Source of the DNA: CAZFDE01 sp964517795
GTDB lineage: Bacteria; Planctomycetota; Phycisphaerae; Sedimentisphaerales; Anaerobacaceae
DNA length: 26,565 nt
NCBI GenBank assembly: GCA_964517795.1
Contig: CAZFDE010000035.1
Coordinates: 1-26,565, forward strand
Reading direction: 5' to 3'
Of this stretch, positions 8,330 through 17,004 are shown piece after piece. The notes below the pieces were generated by a model. That model had not been told where the DNA came from. It was given only the letters and a program-made list of their open reading frames with translations, and did not search any database. Each line of letters opens with the position of its first letter. The first letter of the stretch is position 1. The translations under genes and the position numbers were made by a program.

Positions 8330-9859
8330 TCAATTCAGTTTCACAAAACTGCCCCGCGTATTATAACAGTTCAATTTATAGTCCTCACCCGAGTAAGATG
8401 AGTCTGCGTGGATAATAATCCGTTTATCGTTGATTTGTTCGATATGGGCAACCGCAGAACGTTTTTCATTGAGCAAATAATCGGCAACCTGTCCGGATAC
8501 AAACAGTTCAATTCGGCTGATCTGCTTTTTGGAAACTGCCAGATTGAGAAAGCGAATCATTTCAATCGCGATGGTTTCATGGCTTTTGACATATCCGGAT
8601 CCGGCACATTGAGGACACGCCTTAAATCGGCTGTATTGCAGTGACGGACGCATGCGCTGCCGCGTCATCTCAATAACGCCGAAACTGCTCATCCGCAAAA
8701 TTTTAGTTCGAGCCCGGTCGGTTTTGACGGCATTACGAAATGATTTTTCGACTTCACGACGATGTTTCTGGGTGCGCATATCGATAAAATCGCATACAAT
8801 CAATCCACCCAGGTCGCGAAGACGCAGTTGTCGTGCTATTTCCTGAGCTGCTTCGCTATTAATGGCATATGCCGTTTCTTCGGCCGATTTTTCTTTCCGG
8901 TATTTACCGCTGTTTACATCGATCGAAACCAATGCTTCAGTCTGTTCGATAACAACCGATCCACCTGCCTTGAGCATGACGGTACGGGATTGAATCTTGT
9001 CAATTTCTTCTTCAATCTTGTATTTATGAAAAAGCGGAATTTTGCCGTCGTAGAAAATGACCTTGCGTTTGAGACGCGGCGTGGCGATTGAAAGAAAATC
9101 ACGAATTTTTCGTGTCATGCTTTCCGAATCGCATATCACACATTTGATCTGGCTGTTAAAAATGTCGCGCATGGTTCGAATGACCAGATCGGACTCCTGA
9201 TAGATTTCACAAGGCGCTGACTCTTTCTTGATTCGTTTTTCGATCGCAGACCATAAACGCTGCAAGTATTTCAAGTCGTTTTGGATATCGCGTTTGGAAC
9301 ACCCCTGGCCTGCAGTTCGAATGATAAACCCCATGGCTTTTGGAGGTTTTATGTCATCGAGAATCTGGTGCAGCCGCTCGCGTTCCTGCTCGTCTTCAAT
9401 TTTGTGCGAAATTCCCTGCTTTTGCATCCAGGGCATCATGACCAGAAATTTACCCGGCAACGCCAGATAAGTCGTCAGGGTCGGCCCTTTGGTCTTGATC
9501 CCCTCTTTGGTAACCTGAACAAGCAGTTCCTGGCCTTTTTTCAAACACTTTTGAATAGGCAACCGTTCCTTCAGCGATTGACGGCGGCCGATTTTCTCAA
9601 TGTGTTCCTGATTTTTTTTGGAAAAATAGCGAGGGTGAAGGTCGCTGATATGCAGAAAACCATTTTTATCTTTGCCGAAATCGATAAATGCTGCCTGAAT
9701 ACCGGCTTCGATATTGACCACTTTGCCCTTATAAATATTTCCTACATAACTGTTAAGATTCGAACGTTCCACATAAAGCTCTTCCAAGCTTCCGTTTTCA
9801 ACAACAGCGACGCGGCACTCTTCTTTTTCGGCCACATTCACAATCATTTCTCGAGCCAT
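8330..9859 (-). CDS. rng: Ribonuclease E/G family endoribonuclease
   Basis: This single-strand-specific endoribonuclease matures rRNA/tRNA and degrades mRNA, preferring 5'-monophosphate ends. An S1-like domain spans about 36-125 ('GNIYKGKVVNIEAGIQAAF'). The DNase I-like catalytic domain has 'SIDVNSG' (Asp314, Asn316) and 'CDFIDM' (Asp357, Asp360), matching the Mg-binding acids of RNase E. The zinc-link motif is CPQC (Cys415, Cys418), after which the small domain continues to residue 509. The length matches RNase G rather than RNase E: no long C-terminal degradosome scaffold is present. AGGG lies 7 nt before ATG 9859. The DUF2344 gene is 68 nt upstream on the same strand, a pairing familiar from many genomes. 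Confidence 0.94.
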   Translation of the reverse strand: MAREMIVNVAEKEECRVAVVENGSLEELYVERSNLNSYVGNIYKGKVVNIEAGIQAAFIDFGKDKNGFLHISDLHPRYFSKKNQEHIEKIGRRQSLKERLPIQKCLKKGQELLVQVTKEGIKTKGPTLTTYLALPGKFLVMMPWMQKQGISHKIEDEQERERLHQILDDIKPPKAMGFIIRTAGQGCSKRDIQNDLKYLQRLWSAIEKRIKKESAPCEIYQESDLVIRTMRDIFNSQIKCVICDSESMTRKIRDFLSIATPRLKRKVIFYDGKIPLFHKYKIEEEIDKIQSRTVMLKAGGSVVIEQTEALVSIDVNSGKYRKEKSAEETAYAINSEAAQEIARQLRLRDLGGLIVCDFIDMRTQKHRREVEKSFRNAVKTDRARTKILRMSSFGVIEMTRQRMRPSLQYSRFKACPQCAGSGYVKSHETIAIEMIRFLNLAVSKKQISRIELFVSGQVADYLLNEKRSAVAHIEQINDKRIIIHADSSYSGEDYKLNCYNTRGSFVKLN

Positions 9860-9927
9860 ACATAATCCCTATAATTAAAATGACCTCATTGATATACATA
9901 TACGATTGCTGTAGATTATAAATGTTT

Positions 9928-10653
9928 TCACGGTTCAATGCCAGAACCAAAATCCGCGGAAAAAGTGGACTTATCCGGCCTGCCCTGAACACTTTGCAAA
10001 CACAATTCGACCCCGTTTCTGCTTATCGGGCCGCAAAGCATATTTTTACCGAGCCCAAGAACTTCAAGCACTTCGTCCACACGGATCGTCCCCTTTTGAT
10101 AATGACCCACACGCCAATAAACACCGTTTTCAGCCATTTCGATTGAAACTAAAAAATCGTTGATGTTGATTTTTTGTATTTTACTGCGGTTAGGCTTTTT
10201 ACGCTCAATGAATAAAGCAGATTGGTTCATGATGTGATCAATTGTTTGGCTCAGTCGGCTATTTAAATTGTTGTGTTCCACCGGTACGAAATATGTTGCC
10301 CCGACCGCATATAATTTCTCCTTTGAATCGGACAAATGATACCGATGGATACATCCACCATGAGGCATCTGCCGGTTTATTCTGTAAATAAGTGTTTTGA
10401 TCGTTTCAGGTTCGGCCGGCTCGTCTAAATGCAGTTGCAACGACAAAACATCTGCTTTGACTTCGAGATCGACGCTTTTGGGCATTAGCAGCGACATTTT
10501 CGGACGCGGATTATATCCCTGCGTATAAGCGACATCGATCCCGGCTCTGGCCAAACACCGTTGAAATACACGATGAAGCTCAAGGTGCGACAGATAACGC
10601 AGCAATCCACTGACTTCAAAAACCAGAATAAGTTGTCGCCCCAAACCGGTCAT
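9928..10653 (-). CDS. DUF2344 / TIGR03936-like radical-SAM-linked protein
   Basis: This belongs to the small family usually encoded next to, or fused to, a B12-binding-type radical SAM protein and followed by rng; its biochemical role is unknown. The diagnostic N-terminus is visible: 'SGLLRYLSHLELHRVFQRCL' then 'AYTQGYNPRPKMSLLMP', with the conserved SHL and QGxNPRP signatures. At 241 residues it is a normal length for the stand-alone form. The C-terminal half (about 130-241) is less conserved. The usual radical SAM partner is not upstream; instead a pilin-like gene diverges from this gene. The start at 10653 is the first usable ATG. A weak AAAGG lies about 14 nt before it, so the start is less secure than the family call. 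Confidence 0.85.
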   Translation of the reverse strand: MTGLGRQLILVFEVSGLLRYLSHLELHRVFQRCLARAGIDVAYTQGYNPRPKMSLLMPKSVDLEVKADVLSLQLHLDEPAEPETIKTLIYRINRQMPHGGCIHRYHLSDSKEKLYAVGATYFVPVEHNNLNSRLSQTIDHIMNQSALFIERKKPNRSKIQKININDFLVSIEMAENGVYWRVGHYQKGTIRVDEVLEVLGLGKNMLCGPISRNGVELCLQSVQGRPDKSTFSADFGSGIEP

Positions 10654-10722
10654 AATATACTTAAGCCCTTTAAGGATATAACCTTATCTATCTGTTGAAC
10701 TCTGTTCAAATAATTTTATATA

Positions 10723-10751
10723 TTGATTTTGCTTCAAAAAAGCAAGATATT
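10723..10751 (+). promoter_or_regulatory. Putative promoter with a palindromic spacer, upstream of the pilin gene
   Basis: TTGATT (10723-10728) and GATATT (10746-10751) are 17 bp apart. The spacer is itself an inverted repeat, TTGCTT (10729-10734) and AAGCAA (10740-10745) around CAAAA. This could be an operator for a dimeric regulator inside the core promoter. Predicted transcripts would start about 105 nt before the pilin ATG. Each hexamer matches consensus at only 4 of 6 positions. Confidence 0.3.
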
Positions 10752-10862
10752 TATCCTGTTAGCAAAATACATGGTCTTTCGAAACATAAGAATTCGCGAC
10801 AAGAATGCCATTTGCGTTAAAATGCCAAGGTGATTGACCGATACCTATACCGAGGCTTTAAA

Positions 10863-11333
10863 ATGAAAAGCGCATTTTCATTAGTAGAGATTTTAATCGT
10901 TGTTTCGATTTTAGGGATTCTGGCGGCTATTGTCATTCCGGAATACCAGGGGCATTCGTTGCATGCCAAAGAGGCGGCCGCGCGAACCAACCTCAAAGTC
11001 CTCCGCGAAGCGATCGAACGCTATGCCTTCCAGCATGACGGCGTACCCCCGGGGTATATATATGGTAATCCTGACGGCAGTGTGGCGCGGAGCCCGGGGC
11101 TTGGACCTGCGTATCGTGGGCAACTGGTCACCAGAAATCAGTATCTTTCAGAATTGCCGAAAAATCCTTTTAACCAAAAATCAGAAACACTGATCCTGGA
11201 AAATGGCGCCGATTTCCCCTCAGAGCCAACCCAATCCGAAACATACGGCTGGATCTACCAACCACAGACAAAGACGATTCGCCTCAACTACCCCGGCACG
11301 GATGCGTCCGGCACGCGATACTTCGATTATTGA
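10863..11333 (+). CDS. Type IV pilin / type II secretion pseudopilin-like protein
   Basis: This secreted protein has a class III (prepilin) signal. The N-terminus 'MKSAFSLVEILIVVSILGIL' shows the prepilin peptidase pattern, with cleavage expected between Ala4 and Phe5 and the conserved Glu at mature position 5, then about 20 hydrophobic residues. The globular part ('EAAARTNLKVLREAIERYAF') resembles GspG/PulG-type pseudopilins. ATG 10863 is preferred over GTG 10830, because GAGG at 10852-10855 lies 7 nt upstream and it places the prepilin motif at the N-terminus. The result is 156 residues. No pilus or secretion assembly genes are nearby, so it probably works with machinery encoded elsewhere. 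The next gene starts 60 nt downstream and may be co-transcribed. Confidence 0.88.
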   Translation: MKSAFSLVEILIVVSILGILAAIVIPEYQGHSLHAKEAAARTNLKVLREAIERYAFQHDGVPPGYIYGNPDGSVARSPGLGPAYRGQLVTRNQYLSELPKNPFNQKSETLILENGADFPSEPTQSETYGWIYQPQTKTIRLNYPGTDASGTRYFDY

Positions 11334-11393
11334 ACTGCTTGCTTTTCGCCCTCTACCTCATTATAATCAGGCCATTTCTGAAAAGGAATGGAT

Positions 11394-13592
11394 ATGGGTA
11401 ATACGAAAAAAGGGCTTCGACTGCTTTTTGTGCCGGCACTGGTCGTTTTTCTAGCCAATGCAGCGATTATGATGCTTGAACTGGCCGCTTTCCGAATCTG
11501 TGCACGATATCTCGGCTCTTCGCTCTATACATGGACCTCTGTAATCGGAGTGATTTTAACCGGGATTACCATCGGCTACTATATTGGCGGATTTCTTGCA
11601 GATAAATATAATCCTCAGAAAACAACGTCTCTGCTTTTCCTGTTGGCCAGTGTCGGTTGTGTCGGCTGTATTATCCTGAATTACAGCATCATTGATTGGC
11701 TGTGGCTGTGGACCCTTTCGTGGCCTGTCCGCGTCTTTTTACACGTTGCAATCGTTTATACCCTGCCATCTGTTTTATTGGGTGCGGTCAATCCGGTTTT
11801 GGCCAAATGGGCCATCGATAAGGGCCTGCCGACCGGCCATACCGTCGGCGATATTTATGCCTGCGGTGCGGCCGGCAGCATCTTCGGCACCTTCTTAGCC
11901 GGCTATTTTCTGATCGCGGCGTTAGGGACGGTTGGTACGGTATGGCTGACGGCTGCGCTTCTGGCGATCATCGCCGTTTTATTTCGGCTCAAAGGGGTTA
12001 TAACTTATGTCTGGGCCGGCGTATTTGTCGGCTTGTTTTTAGCCGGCAATATATCCGGACCCAATGCACAGCAAATCGGTGCACAGCTTCAGTTGCGTGA
12101 GAAAGAAAACCCCCATCTGCTTTACGAAGACGAAACCCAATACTGCTACGTCGCGGTTGTACAGCGATCCGAAACACCGGATCACCGCGTCTTCATGCAG
12201 GACAAACTCAAGCACAGCGAAATCATCATGGATGACATCACGCATCTTCAATATCCCTACGAACAAATCCATGCGGCGATTACACACCGGTATGCTCACA
12301 ATAAAAAGATGTTAGATGTATTGGTAATTGGGGGCGGTGGGTATGTCTTCCCCAGATATGTTGCACATCTCTGGCCAGGCAGCCGTGTTGATGTTGCTGA
12401 AATCGATCCCGGGGTAACTGCCGCTGCCATCGAAGGTTTTGGCCTGGATCCCAATAGCGATATTCAAACGATTCCGCTGGATGCACGTAATTATGTCGAC
12501 GGATTACTTGAAAATAATGAAAACACGGTTCAATATGATTTCATCTATGAAGATGCCCTCAGTGATTATATGATCCCCTTTCAGCTCGTAACCAAAGAAT
12601 TCAATGATAAAATACTTCATCTTCTAAAAGAGGATGGTATTTACATGATTGAACTGATCGAAATATATACCAGCGGTTTATTTATCGGTGCGTATATCAA
12701 TACCCTTGAGCAAACGTTTCCTTATGTCTATGCGATTTCCACCAAAGATCTGGAAAAGACCGACCGAAACACCTTTGTTCTCGCGGCCTCAAAAATACCG
12801 TTAGACCTGACGGACCTTGAAACATATTACACTCAATCCCCGCTTAATCTATGGTATCTCAATCAACAGGAAATTGAATTGCTTAAAGAAAAGGCGTCCC
12901 ATATGGTACTGACCGATGATTATGCACCGGTCGAAAATCTGATGGCGCCGGTTGTCAAACAAAGTGCGCGAGATTTATTGATCGGCCGATATTATAACAA
13001 AGCGAAGCAACTGCGTGAAATGCAGCAGTTCGAAGAGAGCTTAAAAATATACCGGAAGATCCTCAAGCTCGATCCCAATGAAGCAATTGCTGCATATAAT
13101 CACATGGCCTCTATTTACACCGAACAAAATCGCCTTCCCCAAGTTGCCGAAAGTTTTGAAAATATGATCAAAGCAGCAAAGCGATCCCCTGGTAAGAACG
13201 ATCTTTCGGGCATCTATTTCAATTTAGGCGTACTCTACAAGCAATTGGGCCAATCGGAAAAAGCAGTCAAGTCGTTTCAAACAGCAAAAGAGGCGTTGCA
13301 GGAAATATTAGGCGCAAAACCCAATTATCTCAAAGCCCAGGTCCTGTTGGGCGACACCTATGCCGAATTGGGTGATTTTCAACAAGCATCGGATGCATTC
13401 CGGTCAGCGCTGATGCTTAGACCTTTTGATCCGGGTATTCAATTAAAATATATCAATGCACTGGAATACCAGGGCAAATTACAAGACTCCAGGAAGGCCG
13501 CACAAGAAGCGATGCAGAAAATGGAACAATCCGGGCAAACCGAAAATGCTGAATATTTTCGGCATTACCTCAATAAACTCAATGCCCAATAA
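11394..13592 (+). CDS. Membrane spermidine-synthase-like protein with C-terminal TPRs
   Basis: This is a three-part protein of 732 residues. Residues 1-220 hold about six or seven membrane segments in MFS-like style ('LANAAIMMLELAAFRI', 'GITIGYYIGGFLADKY'). Residues 240-520 are a spermidine-synthase-like Rossmann methyltransferase fold with 'VLVIGGGGYVFPRY', 'VDVAEIDP' and 'YDFIYEDALSDYMIPF...TKEF'. Residues 530-732 form TPR repeats. In true aminopropyltransferases the catalytic loop reads roughly D-S-S-D-P. Here it is D-A-L-S-D-Y, so spacing and neighbours differ and polyamine synthesis is doubtful. ATG 11394 is chosen over ATG 11388, because the AAGGA at 11383-11387 abuts 11388 but sits 6 nt from 11394. 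The gene converges on the lipoprotein gene with a 19-nt gap and no visible terminator. Confidence 0.85.
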   Translation: MGNTKKGLRLLFVPALVVFLANAAIMMLELAAFRICARYLGSSLYTWTSVIGVILTGITIGYYIGGFLADKYNPQKTTSLLFLLASVGCVGCIILNYSIIDWLWLWTLSWPVRVFLHVAIVYTLPSVLLGAVNPVLAKWAIDKGLPTGHTVGDIYACGAAGSIFGTFLAGYFLIAALGTVGTVWLTAALLAIIAVLFRLKGVITYVWAGVFVGLFLAGNISGPNAQQIGAQLQLREKENPHLLYEDETQYCYVAVVQRSETPDHRVFMQDKLKHSEIIMDDITHLQYPYEQIHAAITHRYAHNKKMLDVLVIGGGGYVFPRYVAHLWPGSRVDVAEIDPGVTAAAIEGFGLDPNSDIQTIPLDARNYVDGLLENNENTVQYDFIYEDALSDYMIPFQLVTKEFNDKILHLLKEDGIYMIELIEIYTSGLFIGAYINTLEQTFPYVYAISTKDLEKTDRNTFVLAASKIPLDLTDLETYYTQSPLNLWYLNQQEIELLKEKASHMVLTDDYAPVENLMAPVVKQSARDLLIGRYYNKAKQLREMQQFEESLKIYRKILKLDPNEAIAAYNHMASIYTEQNRLPQVAESFENMIKAAKRSPGKNDLSGIYFNLGVLYKQLGQSEKAVKSFQTAKEALQEILGAKPNYLKAQVLLGDTYAELGDFQQASDAFRSALMLRPFDPGIQLKYINALEYQGKLQDSRKAAQEAMQKMEQSGQTENAEYFRHYLNKLNAQ

Positions 13593-13611
13593 GTAAACTC
13601 ATGAACAGAAA

Positions 13612-14544
13612 CTATTTCTTCGTAAAAATAACATTTCGGGTATACGGCAAATCATTCGGGTCGTTCGGCAAGCTTTCAAATTCCGGGATACTGTAAACAG
13701 CTGCATCCCACGTTTTTCCGCTGTCGTCAACCTTTCCAACAATGATATCTTCGGTCTTGCCCCGCATGTAATTGGCACCCATTTGAATATTGATATAATT
13801 CATTAAAAGATCAATGGACAATTGACGATGTTTCGCATCATAGCGAACGATCCAGTCGCCGGGGATATACACAGCTTCGCCATATTTCTCGCCATTGGTA
13901 TAGAACCATTCGATAGGATATTCATCGGGTTCGCCTTTTTTATAAATACCCACCCAATCCTGGGCATGCCCCAGTGCCCCGGAAAAAGAAACTTCGATCG
14001 GTTCATTCGGCAAATAGCCGCGTTTATCGGTACGCACATGCGGTTTGCCGCTTATGGGTTTTGTATCCGGATGTTCAAATTGGATCTGAGGTAAAATATC
14101 AGCAACATTCGGATCAACGACAAAATCATAAGCCGCTTCAAGAAGAAATGATTCCTTAAAGTAAAAACGGGCTTCATAAAGACCGGGCTTGGCAATCCCT
14201 TTCTTGAATATTACGTTTCCCTTATAGATGCCATTACGCCCGCCCGCAAGCGTGGGAACAGTCATAACTTTGCCGGGGATGATCTTTGTTCGACCCATTG
14301 AAATCTGAGCCTCAGAGATAGTCCCGTCCGGCTCAAACGTAAATCGCCAGCCGTCTTTGTCCGATTGCCACGTGCCCGCTAATTCCTCAGGGAACTGATC
14401 GGTATGTTCAAGATACACGGACAGCGTCCCCGGCGTTTTAGTGTAGATCGTGCCGCCCTGTTCGTGCTGCGATGATGTACAGCCGCTGTACATAAGCCCC
14501 AAAACACCGATGCAATAAAAAACTGTCATCTGATAGTATTTCAT
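13612..14544 (-). CDS. Predicted lipoprotein of unknown function
   Basis: I do not recognise the full-length family. The N-terminus is a signal sequence ending in 'LMYSGCTSS', with Cys22 as the likely lipidated residue, although Tyr at -3 is atypical for a lipobox. The mature protein (about 290 residues) appears beta-rich. Residues about 50-95 ('LAGTWQSDKDGWRFTFEPDG') resemble a lipocalin-like or DUF-type 'cost of deviation from blank' sheet. Residues about 180-215 ('PIEVSFSGALGHAQDWVGIY') recall the DWxGIY segment of Ig-like SKICH-type folds. Both comparisons are tentative. GGAGG lies about 5 nt before the ATG. It follows the sulfatase-like gene by 16 nt, so the two are almost certainly one transcript, and the product is likely periplasmic or envelope-anchored with it. 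Confidence 0.75.
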   Translation of the reverse strand: MKYYQMTVFYCIGVLGLMYSGCTSSQHEQGGTIYTKTPGTLSVYLEHTDQFPEELAGTWQSDKDGWRFTFEPDGTISEAQISMGRTKIIPGKVMTVPTLAGGRNGIYKGNVIFKKGIAKPGLYEARFYFKESFLLEAAYDFVVDPNVADILPQIQFEHPDTKPISGKPHVRTDKRGYLPNEPIEVSFSGALGHAQDWVGIYKKGEPDEYPIEWFYTNGEKYGEAVYIPGDWIVRYDAKHRQLSIDLLMNYINIQMGANYMRGKTEDIIVGKVDDSGKTWDAAVYSIPEFESLPNDPNDLPYTRNVIFTKK

Positions 14545-14560
14545 TTTTCCTCCAGTTTAT

Positions 14561-16906
14561 TTATTCCTGAATTACCTTTTTGTTCGATCGATACAGTTTC
14601 AAATGTTCTTTTATGGCCTTTATCAAAACATCATTATCAGCCGCTTTGGCAAAATCCAACGCTTTTTGAGCCGTTTCAATGGCTTTTTCGAATTGGCCGG
14701 CCGCCGCATAGGCCACCGAAAGGGTATCCAGCAATCCCGGTGCATTGGCATCAGACAGCTCAATGCTCCTTTCACCAAGACGAATCGCCTCATGCGGATC
14801 GAACATGTTCGCATCCGAGCTGGTGGCCTTGATCCAGGCTAAATTATTCAAAACAACCGGCATGTTCGGCTTGATCGCAATTGCCTTTTGCCAGTAATCC
14901 AAAGCGTTGACCCATTGGTTCTTTTGAAAATAAATATCGCCGATCACTTTGAATATATTCGGCTGATTGGGATCAGATGTGATAGAACGCGTATAAGCAT
15001 CAAGTGATTGACCAAGATCATTTCGGGCAAAATAAATATCACCCAGTTTATTCAAAATAGACGGCTGATTCGGCTTTAAGTCGATTGATTGTTCAAAGTT
15101 GATTAAAGCATTGTGGTAATCATCCGCGCGCAGAAACATAAATCCCATCTGTCGATACAGGTCGGGATCTTCTGGATTGAATTCAATTGCCTTGCGACAA
15201 TGGAAACCCATGTTATTAGCATCCTTTAGCCCGGCGTAAGCGTGAGCCAGATTGCTGTGAATCCGCCAACTTTCCGATCGCATCGCCATTGCTTTTTTTA
15301 AATACTCAAGTGCTTGTTGATAATTGCCCAGATGATTGCTGACGACACCTAAATCATTCAAAATTGCATAAGAATCCGGCTTTAAAGCATGGGCTTTTTC
15401 AAGGGGCTCCAGCGCATCGGAAAACTGATTTTGTTTGATATAGACTTTAGCCAGTTGATGGTACCCGTCAAAATAATCCGGTTTTTCCCGGATCATTTCT
15501 TCACATAATGTTTTGGCTTGTTCATATTCACCCCGGGATGCCAAAAAAGCTGCCTCGGTATTAAGCTCATGCAGTTCAATCAGGTCTTTGGGATCGGTTT
15601 TTTCCTGGTCGAACGCAAAGGATTCCGTTACCGCAGCGCCACCCATATACCCGAGTGATTCCAGTCGCCGTCGCGCGGCTTCGTCCAATTCAAACTCCCG
15701 GTCGGGTTGATCCTTTCGCACATTTTGTTCCAGTATCTGCTTGAGCCCGTCCTGCAATATCCGGGCACGATGCGGCTGCTGGTCGATCAGGTTGTCCTGC
15801 TCATTCGGGTCATTCGCCAAATCATACAATTCCGGCCGCGTGGTTTGAATATACTTCCATGGCTTCGATAAAATCCCCAACAGCGAATTGCCGCCGTACT
15901 TCGTCGGATAAAGGCTTTCGCAATAATAAGGGACCATTTCCATGTCAGTCGCGGTTGTCTCCTTAAAGTAACCGCTCAAATCCCGCCCCGCGACCGCTGC
16001 CGGGATATCCATATCGGTCAAGCGGCAGACGGTCGGGACGATATCGATCAACCCGACGAATTCCTCAATGGATTTGCAAGCGGTCTGGCCCGGCAGGTGA
16101 ATAATCAGCGGCACCCGAATTGCACTTTCATAAATAAAAAACGCGTGGGTGTCCTCCCCGTGCTCGCCCAGCAGTTCACCATGGTCACCGGTAACGATCA
16201 ACAGCGTGTTGTCGTATAAATCCAACTGTTTGAGGGTTTGAATCACCTGTCCAATGCAATAGTCGGTATAGGCAATTTCCCCGGCATAAAGATTGTGAGC
16301 GAATTTCGACGCAAACGGCTCCGGCGGCTCATACACCGTATGGGGATCATAATAATGAATAAACAGAAAGAATGGTTCGTCACCATGCTGCTCAAGCCAT
16401 TGGTTGGCCAATGCCGTGGTATCACCGGCTTTGCGTTCGGATGCACTGCCCTTGCCTTCGGGCAGATCATCGATATAGGTATCGAACCCCTGGTCCAGCC
16501 CGAATTGACGATCCAGGACAAACGTGCTGACCACTGCGCCGGTCGTATATCCGTTTTCTTTGAACATTTCCGCCAATGTATGGTTCGCCGGATCCAGTTG
16601 ATAATCCAGGTTGTCGTGAATGCCGTGATAGGGTGGAATGGTACCGGTCAGCATGGAACTGTGGGCCGGCAGGGTCAACGGCACCGGCGTATATACATTT
16701 TCAAACAAGGTTGATTCGACAGCAAGTGCATCGATATTCGGCGTAGTCGCAGCATCGTAACCATAACAGCTTAAATAATCACTGCGGCAGGTATCGATAC
16801 TGATCAAAACGACGTTTTTAATCTTGCCGGCTTTATCGTCCGAGCGGCACTGGATACCGCAGCCGATGATGACAAGACACACGACCAGTCGTATATAATT
16901 TTTCAT
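14561..16906 (-). CDS. Sulfatase-fold hydrolase/transferase with TPR domain (Thr nucleophile)
   Basis: This is an alkaline-phosphatase-superfamily enzyme of 781 residues. A hydrophobic N-terminus with lipobox-like IIGC (Cys16) suggests a lipoprotein. The sulfatase domain (30-430) shows 'VVLISIDTCRSDYLSCYGY' with metal ligand Asp38, 'DPH' at 187-189 and 'TGDHGELLGEHG' at 239-250. Where sulfatases have the C/S-x-P/A-x-R formylglycine motif, this protein reads 'PLTLPAHSSMLTG', placing Thr78 at the nucleophile position. No formylglycine is therefore expected, and a phosphodiester-type or transferase activity is as likely as sulfatase. Residues about 450-770 contain at least eight TPR-like repeats ('YHQLAKVYIKQNQFSDALEP' and similar), a protein-interaction platform. 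AAAGG lies about 10 nt before ATG 16906. It is transcribed with the downstream lipoprotein gene. Confidence 0.88.
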   Translation of the reverse strand: MKNYIRLVVCLVIIGCGIQCRSDDKAGKIKNVVLISIDTCRSDYLSCYGYDAATTPNIDALAVESTLFENVYTPVPLTLPAHSSMLTGTIPPYHGIHDNLDYQLDPANHTLAEMFKENGYTTGAVVSTFVLDRQFGLDQGFDTYIDDLPEGKGSASERKAGDTTALANQWLEQHGDEPFFLFIHYYDPHTVYEPPEPFASKFAHNLYAGEIAYTDYCIGQVIQTLKQLDLYDNTLLIVTGDHGELLGEHGEDTHAFFIYESAIRVPLIIHLPGQTACKSIEEFVGLIDIVPTVCRLTDMDIPAAVAGRDLSGYFKETTATDMEMVPYYCESLYPTKYGGNSLLGILSKPWKYIQTTRPELYDLANDPNEQDNLIDQQPHRARILQDGLKQILEQNVRKDQPDREFELDEAARRRLESLGYMGGAAVTESFAFDQEKTDPKDLIELHELNTEAAFLASRGEYEQAKTLCEEMIREKPDYFDGYHQLAKVYIKQNQFSDALEPLEKAHALKPDSYAILNDLGVVSNHLGNYQQALEYLKKAMAMRSESWRIHSNLAHAYAGLKDANNMGFHCRKAIEFNPEDPDLYRQMGFMFLRADDYHNALINFEQSIDLKPNQPSILNKLGDIYFARNDLGQSLDAYTRSITSDPNQPNIFKVIGDIYFQKNQWVNALDYWQKAIAIKPNMPVVLNNLAWIKATSSDANMFDPHEAIRLGERSIELSDANAPGLLDTLSVAYAAAGQFEKAIETAQKALDFAKAADNDVLIKAIKEHLKLYRSNKKVIQE

Positions 16907-16975
16907 CGTATCATGCCTTTATTGAGATAACCCAATGGCGTTGTTATCGTTACGGCCAAATAGCCGGCCGGGTTC

Positions 16976-17004
16976 ATTATATCGACCGCCCATGCCATGT
17001 TCAA
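16976..17004 (-). promoter_or_regulatory. Strong sigma70-type promoter of the sulfatase/lipoprotein operon
   Basis: On the minus strand, TTGAAC (17004-16999) and a perfect TATAAT (16981-16976) are separated by exactly 17 bp. Transcription should begin near 16969, giving a leader of about 62 nt before ATG 16906. The leader contains a small CGGCC/GGCCG hairpin. It is the best-matching promoter in the window. Confidence 0.7.

Noticed and set aside
8762..9865. Several 100-190 codon plus-strand frames opposite rng and kdsD
   Set aside because: They are antisense shadows of strongly supported genes, with no ribosome sites or recognisable motifs.
14603..16714. Plus-strand frames within the sulfatase gene
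   Set aside because: They are antisense to clear sulfatase and TPR coding sequence.
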